Assembly: GCF_004342915.1 (NCBI RefSeq) | Contig: NZ_SLWL01000004.1 | Coordinates: 62,001 to 126,000, forward strand | DNA: 64,000 nucleotides | Direction: 5' to 3' | DNA from: Camelimonas lactis | GTDB lineage: Bacteria > Pseudomonadota > Alphaproteobacteria > Rhizobiales > Beijerinckiaceae | Part shown: one piece after another, positions 24,870 to 32,105 of the stretch | Numbering within the stretch: position 1 is the stretch's first letter | How the letters are laid out: the number at the start of each line of letters is the position of its first letter | Notes under the pieces: model-generated | What the model was told of the DNA's origin: nothing | Seen by the model: the letters and a program-made list of their open reading frames with translations, nothing else | The model's database searches: none | Position numbers and translations under genes: made by a program

Positions 24870-26144
24870 TCAGGCCGCGAACTTCAGCAGCTTGATGGCG
24901 TCGTAGTCCTGGACGCCGCCGCCGACGCGCTTGGTGGTGTAGAACAGCACATAGGGCTTGGCGCTGTAGGGATCGCGCAGCACCCGCACGCCGGCCCGGT
25001 CGACCACCAGATAGCCGCGCCGGAAGTCGCCGAAGGCGACTGAAAAGCTGTCCGCCGCCACATCCGGCATGTCCTCGGCCTCCACCAGCGGAAAGCCGAG
25101 CAGGGAAGCCGCGCCGCCCGCCGTCGCCGGCGGCGCCCACAGATAGCTGCCGTCGCTGGCCTTGAACTTGCGGATCAGGCTCTGGGTTTTGCGGTTCATG
25201 ACGAAGGCGGCGTTCTGGCGGTAGCCGGCCTTCAGGGCGTACACCAGATCGACCAGCGCGTCAGAGGGGTCGCTGGCGGCGAAGGCGCCGGCCGCGCCCG
25301 TGGCGACGAAGCCGAGGCTGCCCCAGGCCCAGCTGGCGTTGGCGACCTTGGGTGAATTCAGGAAGCCGCGCGGCCGGGCGACGCCGTCGCCATTGACGAA
25401 GGCGGCGCTTTCCTGCTCCGCGAAAGCCTGCTCCACCTCCTCGGCGATCCAGCGGTCGATATCGACGATGGCGTCATCGAGCAGGGTCTGGGTGGCCGCC
25501 GGCTGAGCGTACAATTCCATGGCCGGGAAGTTCAGCTCGGCCAGCACCGGCGCGTCGGTCTGGGGTCGGGCCGCCGTCTCGGCCACCCAGCCGACGGCCG
25601 GACCGGTGGTAGAGAAGGCCTTCCGGTATGTCCCGGACGAAATCATCCGCACCGAGGCGACGCTGCGGATTGGCGACAGCGCCGCCAGGCGACCGAGCAC
25701 GTCGCGCTCGACCTCCACGGGCGCCAGATAGCCGCCGTCGGGGCCGGAACCGGCCGACAGGGCGCGGGTTTCCAGTTGCTTGAGGCCGGCCGCCTCGCCG
25801 CTGCGCACATAAGCGGCGAAAGCCGATTTGTGCTGGCGTTCAAGCGGGTCCGCCCCCTCTGCCGCCGCCCCCAGCATGGGGCGGGCGCTGTCGAGGGCGG
25901 CGCGATCATGGCGACGGCGGCTCTCGTCCAGCGCCGCATCAATGCGCGCCAGCTTTTCCTCCAGCAGCACATCCCCGGCGCGCTTTTCCAGCGAGCGCAG
26001 CCGGGCGTCATTCGCTTCCTGATACGCCGCGAAATTGCGGGAAAACTCCTCGAAAGCCTGCGCGACGTCCGGCGACGGCGGCGCGCCGTCAAGAGCCTTG
26101 CGCTCCATCCTGGGCGTCTGCTCCGGCATGGCGATTGCGGTCAT
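24870..26144 (-). CDS. GTA major capsid protein, HK97 family (RcGTA gp5-like)
   Basis: 424 residues from ATG 26144. Residues about 1-110 form a charged, helical delta-like domain (EEFSRNFAAYQEANDARLRS, LEEKLARIDAALDESRRRHD) that the prohead protease removes. The HK97 core begins about LSAGSGPDGGYLAPVEVERD and includes GTYRKAFSTTGPAVGWVAET, ARPQTDAPVLAELNFPAMEL, YAQPAATQTLLDDAIVDIDR and ASLLGFPLVEAEDMPDVAAD. The longer open frame upstream runs through the terminator hairpin and is not coding. A terminator at 26197-26225 lies 53 nt upstream of the start. Confidence 0.96.
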   Translation of the reverse strand: MTAIAMPEQTPRMERKALDGAPPSPDVAQAFEEFSRNFAAYQEANDARLRSLEKRAGDVLLEEKLARIDAALDESRRRHDRAALDSARPMLGAAAEGADPLERQHKSAFAAYVRSGEAAGLKQLETRALSAGSGPDGGYLAPVEVERDVLGRLAALSPIRSVASVRMISSGTYRKAFSTTGPAVGWVAETAARPQTDAPVLAELNFPAMELYAQPAATQTLLDDAIVDIDRWIAEEVEQAFAEQESAAFVNGDGVARPRGFLNSPKVANASWAWGSLGFVATGAAGAFAASDPSDALVDLVYALKAGYRQNAAFVMNRKTQSLIRKFKASDGSYLWAPPATAGGAASLLGFPLVEAEDMPDVAADSFSVAFGDFRRGYLVVDRAGVRVLRDPYSAKPYVLFYTTKRVGGGVQDYDAIKLLKFAA

Positions 26145-26196
26145 GACCACTCCATCATCAGGGTTCAAGGGTTGCAAATGGATGCGTGCGGGCAAC

Positions 26197-26225
26197 AAAA
26201 AACCGCCGGCGAGCAGCCGGCGGTT
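26197..26225 (-). terminator. Rho-independent terminator inside the GTA cluster, before the capsid gene
   Basis: On the minus strand a perfect 10-bp stem (AACCGCCGGC at 26201-26210 with GCCGGCGGTT at 26216-26225) encloses a 5-nt loop and is followed by six T (A-tract 26197-26202). It lies between the prohead protease and major capsid genes, so it should reduce transcription of capsid and tail genes from upstream or be bypassed by a capsid-specific promoter or antitermination. Confidence 0.85.
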
Positions 26226-26350
26226 GAGGAAAGCTGTTACAGCGAACGGGCCGCGAACCGGGCCCCATGCCCGACGCGACAACGCCGCCGTTTTCGCTCC
26301 CTCTCCAGGGGCGACGCATTCGCGCGCTGGAAAGCCCAGGCCGTTCAGGG

Positions 26351-26878
26351 TCAGCCTGAGGCGGCGCCTTGCAAGGCGCCGGACATGCGCCTGATGCTTG
26401 CGAGCAGCCCCTGTTCCAGCGCCCGGTCGCCACGGGTGTCCATCACGCGCGCGGCCGGCTGCATCGGAAAGGTCACCAACGAGATTTCCCAAAGGTCCAC
26501 ATGCAGCAGCCGGCGCAGGCCGTTGCGCCCGTCCCGGCTGGCGCGCACGGCGTGAAAGCCGATGGACAGGCCGTCGACGGCTTTCTGCGCCATCAGGGCC
26601 TGCAATTCGCGGGCGCGCTGCACCGCCAGATTGAGCTTGCCGCGCACGCGCAGGCCCCGCGCGTCCTCACGGATATCGAGCCACTGCCCCAGCGGCTGGG
26701 CGGCGTCGTGCTGCCACAGCATCCGCACGCGTCCCGCCCCGCGACGGCCCAAGCTGGCCGCGAAAGCGCCGCGCTGGATGATGTCGCCGCCCAGATCGGG
26801 GACCTCGAACAGGCTGGCGTAGCCGGAAAAAGTCCCGTCAGGGGTAACGTCCTGCGCTATATGAACACCCATGTTCAA
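26351..26878 (-). CDS. GTA prohead protease, HK97 family (RcGTA gp4-like)
   Basis: 175 residues. The U35-type protease pattern is present: FSGYASLFEVPDLGGDIIQR, GAFAASLGRRG, then VRMLWQHDAAQPLGQWLDIR with the catalytic His, KAVDGLSIGFHAV with the catalytic Ser, and LLHVDLWEISLVTFPMQPAA, which carries the acidic position. It cleaves the scaffold domain of the capsid protein during head maturation. The start at 26878 overlaps the upstream small gene in ATGA. Length is usual for GTAs. Confidence 0.94.
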   Translation of the reverse strand: MNMGVHIAQDVTPDGTFSGYASLFEVPDLGGDIIQRGAFAASLGRRGAGRVRMLWQHDAAQPLGQWLDIREDARGLRVRGKLNLAVQRARELQALMAQKAVDGLSIGFHAVRASRDGRNGLRRLLHVDLWEISLVTFPMQPAARVMDTRGDRALEQGLLASIRRMSGALQGAASG

Positions 26879-27135
26879 GCCTCCGCGACAGTCCTGACGG
26901 CGGCCGCAGCTTCCCCGGGGGAGGCCGGATGGTTGGCCGCGCGGGCCGCGTCGAGGCGACTCAGCACGCCAACGAAGGTGGCGATCACCTCCACGGCGGC
27001 GCCCGGCTCATGTTGTTTGCGGCTGCGCCCCCAGCCGGCGGAGATAGCCGTGAACCGTGGCTGTTCCGCGGGCCAGCCGGTCGCATCGGCGCGACGGCAT
27101 ACGGCCCGGGCGGCCAACTTCAATCTTCTCACCAT
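26875..27135 (-). CDS. Small hypothetical protein upstream of the prohead protease
   Basis: 86 residues from ATG 27135 (MVRRLKLAARAVCRRADATG ... SPGEAAAAVRTVAEA). The stop overlaps the protease start in ATGA and a GGGGGA element lies just before the chosen ATG, which together support translation. A middle segment VEVIATFVGVLSRLDAARAA could be a short amphipathic helix. I do not recognise a family. RcGTA-like clusters often have one or two small unassigned genes at this place. The frame is open to 27195 with alternative starts. The reality of the gene is only moderately supported. Confidence 0.45.
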   Translation of the reverse strand: MVRRLKLAARAVCRRADATGWPAEQPRFTAISAGWGRSRKQHEPGAAVEVIATFVGVLSRLDAARAANHPASPGEAAAAVRTVAEA

Positions 27136-27314
27136 CAGTCCCCCCATCTTCATCACATTCCCGGCGGAGCGGACCTTCTCCATCGCGCCGGACAAATGCG
27201 TCGAAATAACGATTGGCGATGGCCAATGGGCGATGCGCGGGATACATCGTCCATGGTCAGGCGGTGTTTGGACTTTTCACGGCGCTGATGCGCGCGTCTT
27301 CGTCAGGCGATTTC

Positions 27315-27500
27315 CTATTCGCCGCCAAAACGACGGTTGAAACGCGCCAGCTCCTGAACAAACAGATCAAAGCGACGGTTGGCGGCCCCCAGTTGCTGCA
27401 TTGCGGCCAGCAACAGGCCTGTGACGCCAACAGCCCATAGCAACAACGCAAGGTCTGCCAGATCGGCGCGGGAAATGAACGCGTCGAGAACTGATCCCAT
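27315..27500 (-). CDS. Small single-pass membrane protein of the GTA cluster
   Basis: 61 residues from ATG 27500, with AAAGGA about 7 nt upstream. MGSVLDAFISRADLADLALL leads into one transmembrane helix (DLALLLWAVGVTGLLLAAM), followed by QQLGAANRRFDLFVQELARF, a short amphipathic basic helix, and NRRFGGE. Small membrane proteins after the portal gene are common in GTAs of this order, from memory; the function is unknown. It begins 39 nt after the SUKH gene stop, so the two may be co-transcribed. Confidence 0.6.
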   Translation of the reverse strand: MGSVLDAFISRADLADLALLLWAVGVTGLLLAAMQQLGAANRRFDLFVQELARFNRRFGGE

Positions 27501-27539
27501 CGCCGGTTCCTTTCCCAATACTGAAGCAGATAACGATGA

Positions 27540-28382
27540 TTACGCCGACCAGCGTCCCAGCAATGGCCCAAAGGTCAGAGGGGGCGCCGCCACATGCGAG
27601 GGAGCGCGCTGGCTGGAGGGCGGCTGGCGCGCTGCATTCCCGTCGCCGGCGGCCCGACGCGGCGCCTGGCGAAGCCCCAGGACGAAAGCAGAAAAACTCT
27701 CAGCCAGCGGTATGAAATCCTGCTCCCGCCATTCGCCGGCGCGCCAGAAATGGTCGATGCGCCACAATGCAACCGGAGCCTGACGGGCGGTGTCGCCGCC
27801 GCGCAGATCCAGACAGACATAATCGCCAGCGCCATTGCCGGCGATCGGGATCACGCCGTCCGGCGCGCCGCCGGCATACAGCTGGCGCACATAGTCCAGG
27901 TTGCAGGTCGACCACGGGAGGCCAAAACCGAAGAAACATTGCAGCGCGTCAAACCCGCCATCCGCGTCCGGCGCGTCAAAAAACCGGGCAATCTGGGCGG
28001 TGAACTGGCCTGCCCGCAGAAACTCCACATAATCGCGCGGCAAGGGCGCGCCGCAGGCGTTCTCAAAGGCGCCGATCTCCTGAAACGTCGCTGGTCGCCC
28101 GAAAACGCCGCCAGCGGCGATCTGCTCCAGCTGCCGGCGCATCGCGTCATCCGATGGGCAGAAAAGCGCGTCGTCCTCCTGCCGGGGTGGCGGCGGCGGC
28201 GCGGCGCCTAGCCGGCCCTGGCGACGCCAGGCGTCTTCCGGCGCAAGGTTTAGCGCGCCGCCTGGCCCCTGCTCGCGCCACACCCAGCCCGGCGGCGTAT
28301 TGCGAAACCCGTTGCAGCAATTGGCCAGTTCACGCCGGCCACAATCACCGGACGCCCCAGCAAGAAACAAGACAACGCTCAT
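27540..28382 (-). CDS. SMI1/KNR4 (SUKH)-family protein, probable cargo gene
   Basis: 280 residues. The central part matches the SUKH fold: GRPATFQEIGAFENACGAPL, PRDYVEFLRAGQFTAQIARF, DGVIPIAGNGAGDYVCLDLR, then APVALWRIDHFWRAGEW and FIPLAESFSAFVLGLRQAP. The first about 70 residues are a separate Cys-containing segment (GDCGRRELANCCNGFRNTPP) and a Pro run (AAPPPPPRQEDD). SUKH proteins are best known as immunity proteins against contact-dependent or polymorphic toxins (established knowledge); I see no toxin gene next to it. It lies in the GTA between portal and the small membrane gene, a place not occupied in RcGTA, and the DNA just upstream is AT-rich. I infer an added 'moron'-type gene. Confidence 0.75.
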   Translation of the reverse strand: MSVVLFLAGASGDCGRRELANCCNGFRNTPPGWVWREQGPGGALNLAPEDAWRRQGRLGAAPPPPPRQEDDALFCPSDDAMRRQLEQIAAGGVFGRPATFQEIGAFENACGAPLPRDYVEFLRAGQFTAQIARFFDAPDADGGFDALQCFFGFGLPWSTCNLDYVRQLYAGGAPDGVIPIAGNGAGDYVCLDLRGGDTARQAPVALWRIDHFWRAGEWREQDFIPLAESFSAFVLGLRQAPRRAAGDGNAARQPPSSQRAPSHVAAPPLTFGPLLGRWSA

Positions 28383-28490
28383 TCAACACCCCAAATTTAT
28401 ACATCAACAATGATCCATTAACAGATCATTTCATGAAATCAACTTATGTAAAAAAGATTAATACCTTAGAAAAATACTGTTGTATATTCA
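28383..28490 (-). other. AT-rich spacer between portal and SUKH genes
   Basis: About 108 bp that are strikingly AT-rich compared with the GC-rich surroundings. On the minus strand it contains several -10-like hexamers, including TATAAA near 28395. No open frame longer than 16 codons is present. It probably carries the promoter of the SUKH gene and marks the edge of an insertion; I cannot define the -35 element reliably. Confidence 0.5.
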
Positions 28491-29687
28491 TCATGACCGG
28501 TCAGATCCATAGCCCACGGCCTCGCGTTTTTCGCCATCACTCAGGAACGACGCCGCATTGACCCGCCGCCAGAGCGCCTCCCGCTCCGTCGACAGGGCTT
28601 CGATGGCGTCCAGGTCCGGCTCCAGGCGCAGGTCGCCGCCCCATGCCGGCGCAAGCCAGTGCGCCAGGCTGGCGCCGGTCCGGCGCGCCAGCGGCAGCAC
28701 GGTCTGGCGCCAGAAAGCGCGGCTGGCCTCGGCGTAATTGCTGTAAGTGCTGTCGCCTGGCAGTCCCAGCAGCAGCGGCGGCACCCCAAGGGCCAAAGCG
28801 ATTTCCCGCGCCGCCGCAGCCCGCGCCTCGATGAAATCCATGTCTTTTGGCGTCAGCGACAGCGGCTTCCAGTCAAGGCCGCCATCGAGAAGCAGAGGCC
28901 GGCCGGCGTTGGCGGCGCCCTGGAACTGCGCCTCCATCTCGGCCCGCAGCCGGGTGAACTGGGCGTCGCTCAGGCCCGCGCCCTGGGCGCCGGAATACAC
29001 CAGCGCGCCAGACGGGCGGGCCGCGTTGTCGAGCAGCGCCTTGTTCCAGGCGGACGCGGCGTTGTGCAGGTCCAGCGCCGTCGCCGCGGCCTCCATGGCG
29101 GAGAAGCCGTAATGGTCGTCGGCGGGGTGGAACTGCTTCAGATGCAGGATGGGGCTGAGGCGCCCGGCGGCCCGCCGGAACCGCACGCTGCGCCCGCCCA
29201 CCGTGTATTCCCAGGCTTCGGGCCAGCCATCCGCGCCCGGGACAACGCGCATGCGATCAGGCCGCAGGACGTAGAGTTCGCGCGGAACATCGTCGAGTTG
29301 CACCGCCTCCACATAGGCGTTGCCCGCCACCAGCAGATGTCCGTAGATCGCCTCCATCAGCACGCCGCCGCCCTCGTGCGGGTTGGGCCGGGCCAGCAGA
29401 TCGAGCAGCGGATGGCTGGTCAGTTCACGCCGCCCGTCATAGAGCAGCAGGGGCGTCGAGGCGGCCGCTTCGCTGACCAGGCGCACGCAGCGGTGGGCGA
29501 TGGCGTTGGCCTGAAAACCCTCCTTCGCGAAGGCGCCGCAATCACGCGCCGACCACACCGGCCTCCCCGGCGTGGACCAGGCGACGAACGCGCCGGCGGT
29601 CGCCGACCGCCGCTCCGCCGCTCCGGCCAGGGGCGCCCCTGGCGCCGGCGAAAAACGATCCAGCAACCGGCGCAACAGACGCGGCAT
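28491..29687 (-). CDS. GTA portal protein, HK97 family (RcGTA gp3-like)
   Basis: 398 residues. FQANAIAHRCVRLVSEAAAS, HPLLDLLARPNPHEGGGVLM, EAIYGHLLVAGNAYVEAVQL, LKQFHPADDHYGFSAMEAAA and REIALALGVPPLLLGLPGDS are classic HK97-portal segments. It forms the dodecameric DNA gate at the head vertex. The start at 29687 lies 63 nt downstream of the terminase gene. Its last codons (GYGSDRS) end at the beginning of the AT-rich spacer, so the C-terminus may have been modified by the insertion. Confidence 0.95.
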   Translation of the reverse strand: MPRLLRRLLDRFSPAPGAPLAGAAERRSATAGAFVAWSTPGRPVWSARDCGAFAKEGFQANAIAHRCVRLVSEAAASTPLLLYDGRRELTSHPLLDLLARPNPHEGGGVLMEAIYGHLLVAGNAYVEAVQLDDVPRELYVLRPDRMRVVPGADGWPEAWEYTVGGRSVRFRRAAGRLSPILHLKQFHPADDHYGFSAMEAAATALDLHNAASAWNKALLDNAARPSGALVYSGAQGAGLSDAQFTRLRAEMEAQFQGAANAGRPLLLDGGLDWKPLSLTPKDMDFIEARAAAAREIALALGVPPLLLGLPGDSTYSNYAEASRAFWRQTVLPLARRTGASLAHWLAPAWGGDLRLEPDLDAIEALSTEREALWRRVNAASFLSDGEKREAVGYGSDRS

Positions 29688-29750
29688 GGCATGCTCCCTG
29701 TATGTAACGGATTCTGCTGCGGATTCAGACGGCGCGAACCGGGCCCGACG

Positions 29751-31109
29751 TCACAGGGACCGGATGCGTGGCGGCGCGCCATCGCCCATCAGGGCGGTGA
29801 CGGCCCAGACCATGGCGTCCATCCGGTCGGGCGAGCGCCCGCCGGACAGGCCGTCCGGCCCGAAATCGCAAAGTTCGTCTTCCAGTTCGGGGAAAACTCC
29901 GCAGAATTTCAACCGCCCCTGTTCCGCCAGGGCGGCGACCGGCTCGGCGCGCACATATTTGCCGCGCGTCGCCCGCACCGGCGTCACCGGCGCGGCGGCG
30001 TCGCACTGGCGCAGCACCGCCGTCGCCATCTCGCCGCCCTGGTTCACTTCCACCACCAGCGCGTCGGCGACATGCCGGTGATAGAGCGCGATGGCGCGGG
30101 CGGCCCAGGCGGCGGGCGTGGCGCGGGCCAGGGTTGCGTCCTCCAGCACATGGATCACGCCATCAGCATCCCGCCCCGCCGCGACAATCCCGCAGCGGTC
30201 GGCGCGCCGGCCGGAGCTGGCGGGCGGATCAATGGCCACGACGAGGCGAACGAACGGCGGCGCCAGCGTGACCCGCGCCGCCTCGATGGCGCCGCGCGAC
30301 CACAGGGCGTCGGAGCGTTCCTCCACCAGTTCCCCATCCAGCTCCTGACGCCCCAGCCGCGTGCCGGCGTAGCGGCCAACCACCGCCTCCAGAAACGCCG
30401 GAGCCAGATTGGCGGCGTTGTCCCGGGTGCGGGCCCGCGACAGCACGGCGCGGGGGTCGGCCATCAGGGCGCGCAGCAGCGGCATGGGCCGCGGCGTGGT
30501 GGTGACCAGCTGGCGCGGACGGACGCCAAGGCGCAGGCCAAATTGCAGCATGTCCCAGGTTTCCCGGGCGTTGCGCCATTTGCAGAGCTCATCACACCAG
30601 GCGACTTCGAACTGCGGACCGCGCAGTCCCTGCGGGTCCTCGGCGGAAAAGGCCTGGGCGACAGCGCCATTGGGCCATTCCAGCCGGCGCCGCGCCGGCG
30701 ACCAGGCCGGCCGGGCGGCCCCTCCGAGGGACAGCAGACCCGAGACGCCCTCGATCATCACATCGCGCACATCGGCGTAGGTTTCGCCCACCAAAGCGAT
30801 GCGCCCTGCGGGCGTCGTGGCGAAGGGCGGCAGACCGAGGGCCATGCCGCGCACCCATTCGGCCCCGGCGCGGGTCTTGCCGGCGCCGCGCCCGCCAATC
30901 ATCAGCCAGATGTTCCAGTCACCTGGCGGCGGCATCTGGTCGGCCCTGGCGAACAGCGGCCAGTCGGCGGCGAGGCGCGCCAGAACCTCGGGCGGCAGTT
31001 CATCCAGAAACGTCGTCAGCAGCCCCGCGTCGGCGCAATGCAGCAATGCGCGCCGCAAGCTCGCGACGGAATCCATCGGCATCGTCAGGCAGTCCCGCGC
31101 CGGCGTCAT
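29751..31109 (-). CDS. GTA large terminase (RcGTA gp2-like)
   Basis: 452 residues; the DNA-packaging ATPase and nuclease. Walker A is GGRGAGKT at 72-79, Walker B is QFEVAWCDELCKW, and LVTTTPRPMPLLRALM is the coupling motif. The nuclease domain contains LVVAIDPPASSGRRADRCGI with its catalytic Asp and SPDRMDAMVWAVTALM near the C-terminus. ATGs at 31109, 31082 and 31076 are possible; even the last overlaps the small terminase frame by 77 nt, because the conserved N-terminal LLTTFLDELPPEVLARL must be included. Sequence and position agree with RcGTA gp2. Confidence 0.95.
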   Translation of the reverse strand: MTPARDCLTMPMDSVASLRRALLHCADAGLLTTFLDELPPEVLARLAADWPLFARADQMPPPGDWNIWLMIGGRGAGKTRAGAEWVRGMALGLPPFATTPAGRIALVGETYADVRDVMIEGVSGLLSLGGAARPAWSPARRRLEWPNGAVAQAFSAEDPQGLRGPQFEVAWCDELCKWRNARETWDMLQFGLRLGVRPRQLVTTTPRPMPLLRALMADPRAVLSRARTRDNAANLAPAFLEAVVGRYAGTRLGRQELDGELVEERSDALWSRGAIEAARVTLAPPFVRLVVAIDPPASSGRRADRCGIVAAGRDADGVIHVLEDATLARATPAAWAARAIALYHRHVADALVVEVNQGGEMATAVLRQCDAAAPVTPVRATRGKYVRAEPVAALAEQGRLKFCGVFPELEDELCDFGPDGLSGGRSPDRMDAMVWAVTALMGDGAPPRIRSL

Positions 31110-31710
31110 CGCCCTGGCCTCCCTTGCCTGAAGGTTCGCTGGCGATGGCGCGCTCCAGCGCGGCGAGGCCAGTGGCCACCCGCACCAGCATGGCCATCAG
31201 CTTCGCCTCGCGCTCGCGGGCGGCGCCATCGCCAGGCTCCGCCGCCAGGGCGGCTTCGATTTCGTTCATATGGCGCCCGGCGGCGGCCCAGAGCCGCGCC
31301 ACAAGCTCTGGCCGGGTCGCCCCTGCCGCGTATGACGTTTCTCCGCCAGGCGCATGCCCGACCCCGGCAGGCGCTCCCCTCCCCGCCCGGCGCCTGGAAC
31401 GCGGCGGCGGAGCCCGCCACTGCTGCTCCTTGCGAATGGCGCTGAACCGGCGGGCCGGAACCCCAAACTCGGCGGCGAGCCCCGCCAGCGTCGCCTCGCC
31501 AGCCTCGAAGCGCTGGCGGCAGACGAGCAGCTGTGCGACGGTCAGGCCCGGCGCGGGACGCCTGCCGGCAGCCGCCGCTACGCCTGATGGCGCCGCCCGT
31601 CTGGTCCGCCCCCGGCTCCGGCGCTTTCGCGCCGCCGGTCCGACCGCCATCCTTGGCGACGCCGGCGCGGCGCGGCCAGAAGGTCCCGTTCCCCCGCCTC
31701 CCATATCCAT
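31000..31710 (-). CDS. GTA small terminase (RcGTA gp1-like), extended N-terminus
   Basis: About 236 residues from ATG 31710. An N-terminal basic Ala/Arg-rich region leads to a helix-turn-helix-like segment (LLVCRQRFEAGEATLAGLAA, EFGVPARRFSAIRKEQQWRA). The C-terminal half (RPELVARLWAAAGRHMNEIE, REREAKLMAMLVRVATGLAA) resembles gp1 of GTAs. RcGTA gp1 is only about 100 residues, so the HTH part is an addition seen in this lineage. The frame overlaps the large terminase by at least 77 nt. The start is uncertain: the frame is open to 31758. Confidence 0.75.
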   Translation of the reverse strand: MDMGGGGTGPSGRAAPASPRMAVGPAARKRRSRGRTRRAAPSGVAAAAGRRPAPGLTVAQLLVCRQRFEAGEATLAGLAAEFGVPARRFSAIRKEQQWRAPPPRSRRRAGRGAPAGVGHAPGGETSYAAGATRPELVARLWAAAGRHMNEIEAALAAEPGDGAAREREAKLMAMLVRVATGLAALERAIASEPSGKGGQGDDAGAGLPDDADGFRRELAARIAALRRRGAADDVSG

Positions 31711-31763
31711 CAGGCCTCCAGGTTTCCGGTGAAAAAGTCGGCCAAATCGGCGCGTCACGACAA

Positions 31764-31790
31764 TAAAAAAACCGCGCCAATGGCGCGGTT
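31764..31790 (-). terminator. Rho-independent terminator just upstream of the GTA cluster
   Basis: A perfect 9-bp stem on the minus strand (AACCGCGCC at 31770-31778 with GGCGCGGTT at 31782-31790) with a 3-nt loop (AAT) is followed by seven T (A-tract 31764-31770). It ends about 54 nt before the small terminase start. Confidence 0.88.
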
Positions 31791-31925
31791 CAACACGAAT
31801 ACCTGAAAAACTGGCGCACGCGCTCCCGATCCAATGGCCAGCCGGAGACGACCGGAACCGGAACGAAGCGCCCGCCTCAGCCCTGACGCTGCAACATCAG
31901 CGCTTCAGCTACAATTTCTGAGCAT
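31764..31925 (-). ncRNA. Candidate small RNA or GTA leader RNA bounded by promoter and terminator
   Basis: A transcript from the sigma70-like promoter at 31932-31960 would start near 31925 and reach the strong terminator at 31764-31790, giving an RNA of about 160 nt. It has no convincing open frame. A possible internal stem pairs GAAGCGC with GCGCUUC around a UGAUG...CGUCA hairpin. It does not match 4.5S, tmRNA or RNase P as I know them, and its ends do not pair like 6S RNA. It could be an independent sRNA or a leader that attenuates the GTA cluster. Confidence 0.45.
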
Positions 31926-31931
31926 GGATGA

Positions 31932-31960
31932 ACCTTATCCCGACAGCGTGCGATTGTCAA
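31932..31960 (-). promoter_or_regulatory. Sigma70-type promoter upstream of the GTA cluster
   Basis: On the minus strand TTGACA (31955-31960) is separated by exactly 17 nt from TAAGGT (31932-31937). The DNA upstream of the -35 is AT-rich (31961-31984), like an UP element. This is the best promoter match I found in the window. Confidence 0.7.
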
Positions 31961-32105
31961 GGACAATTTTCCCATAATTTATTATCGCGTCCCTTTGGGG
32001 GACCTTTTGGCGGCTACTGCCAGGGCCAGGATGGGCGCGCATCCGGGCCCTGAAAAGCGCATGCGCCGTCCGGCTTGACCGATACGCGGCGGGTCGGGCG
32101 CTGGC

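Noticed and set aside
28435-28489. A 16-codon frame after the portal stop (MMNIQQYFSKVLIFFT)
   Set aside because: Too short and set in the AT-rich spacer; no ribosome site.
12423-31710. Interpretation as an active temperate prophage
   Set aside because: No integrase, excisionase, repressor, replication gene or att-like direct repeats flank the cluster; gene order follows RcGTA.
31764-31925. 6S, 4.5S or tmRNA identity for the orphan RNA
   Set aside because: No closing stem between the ends as in 6S RNA, no GGAAGNA-type SRP loop and no tRNA-like ends are visible.
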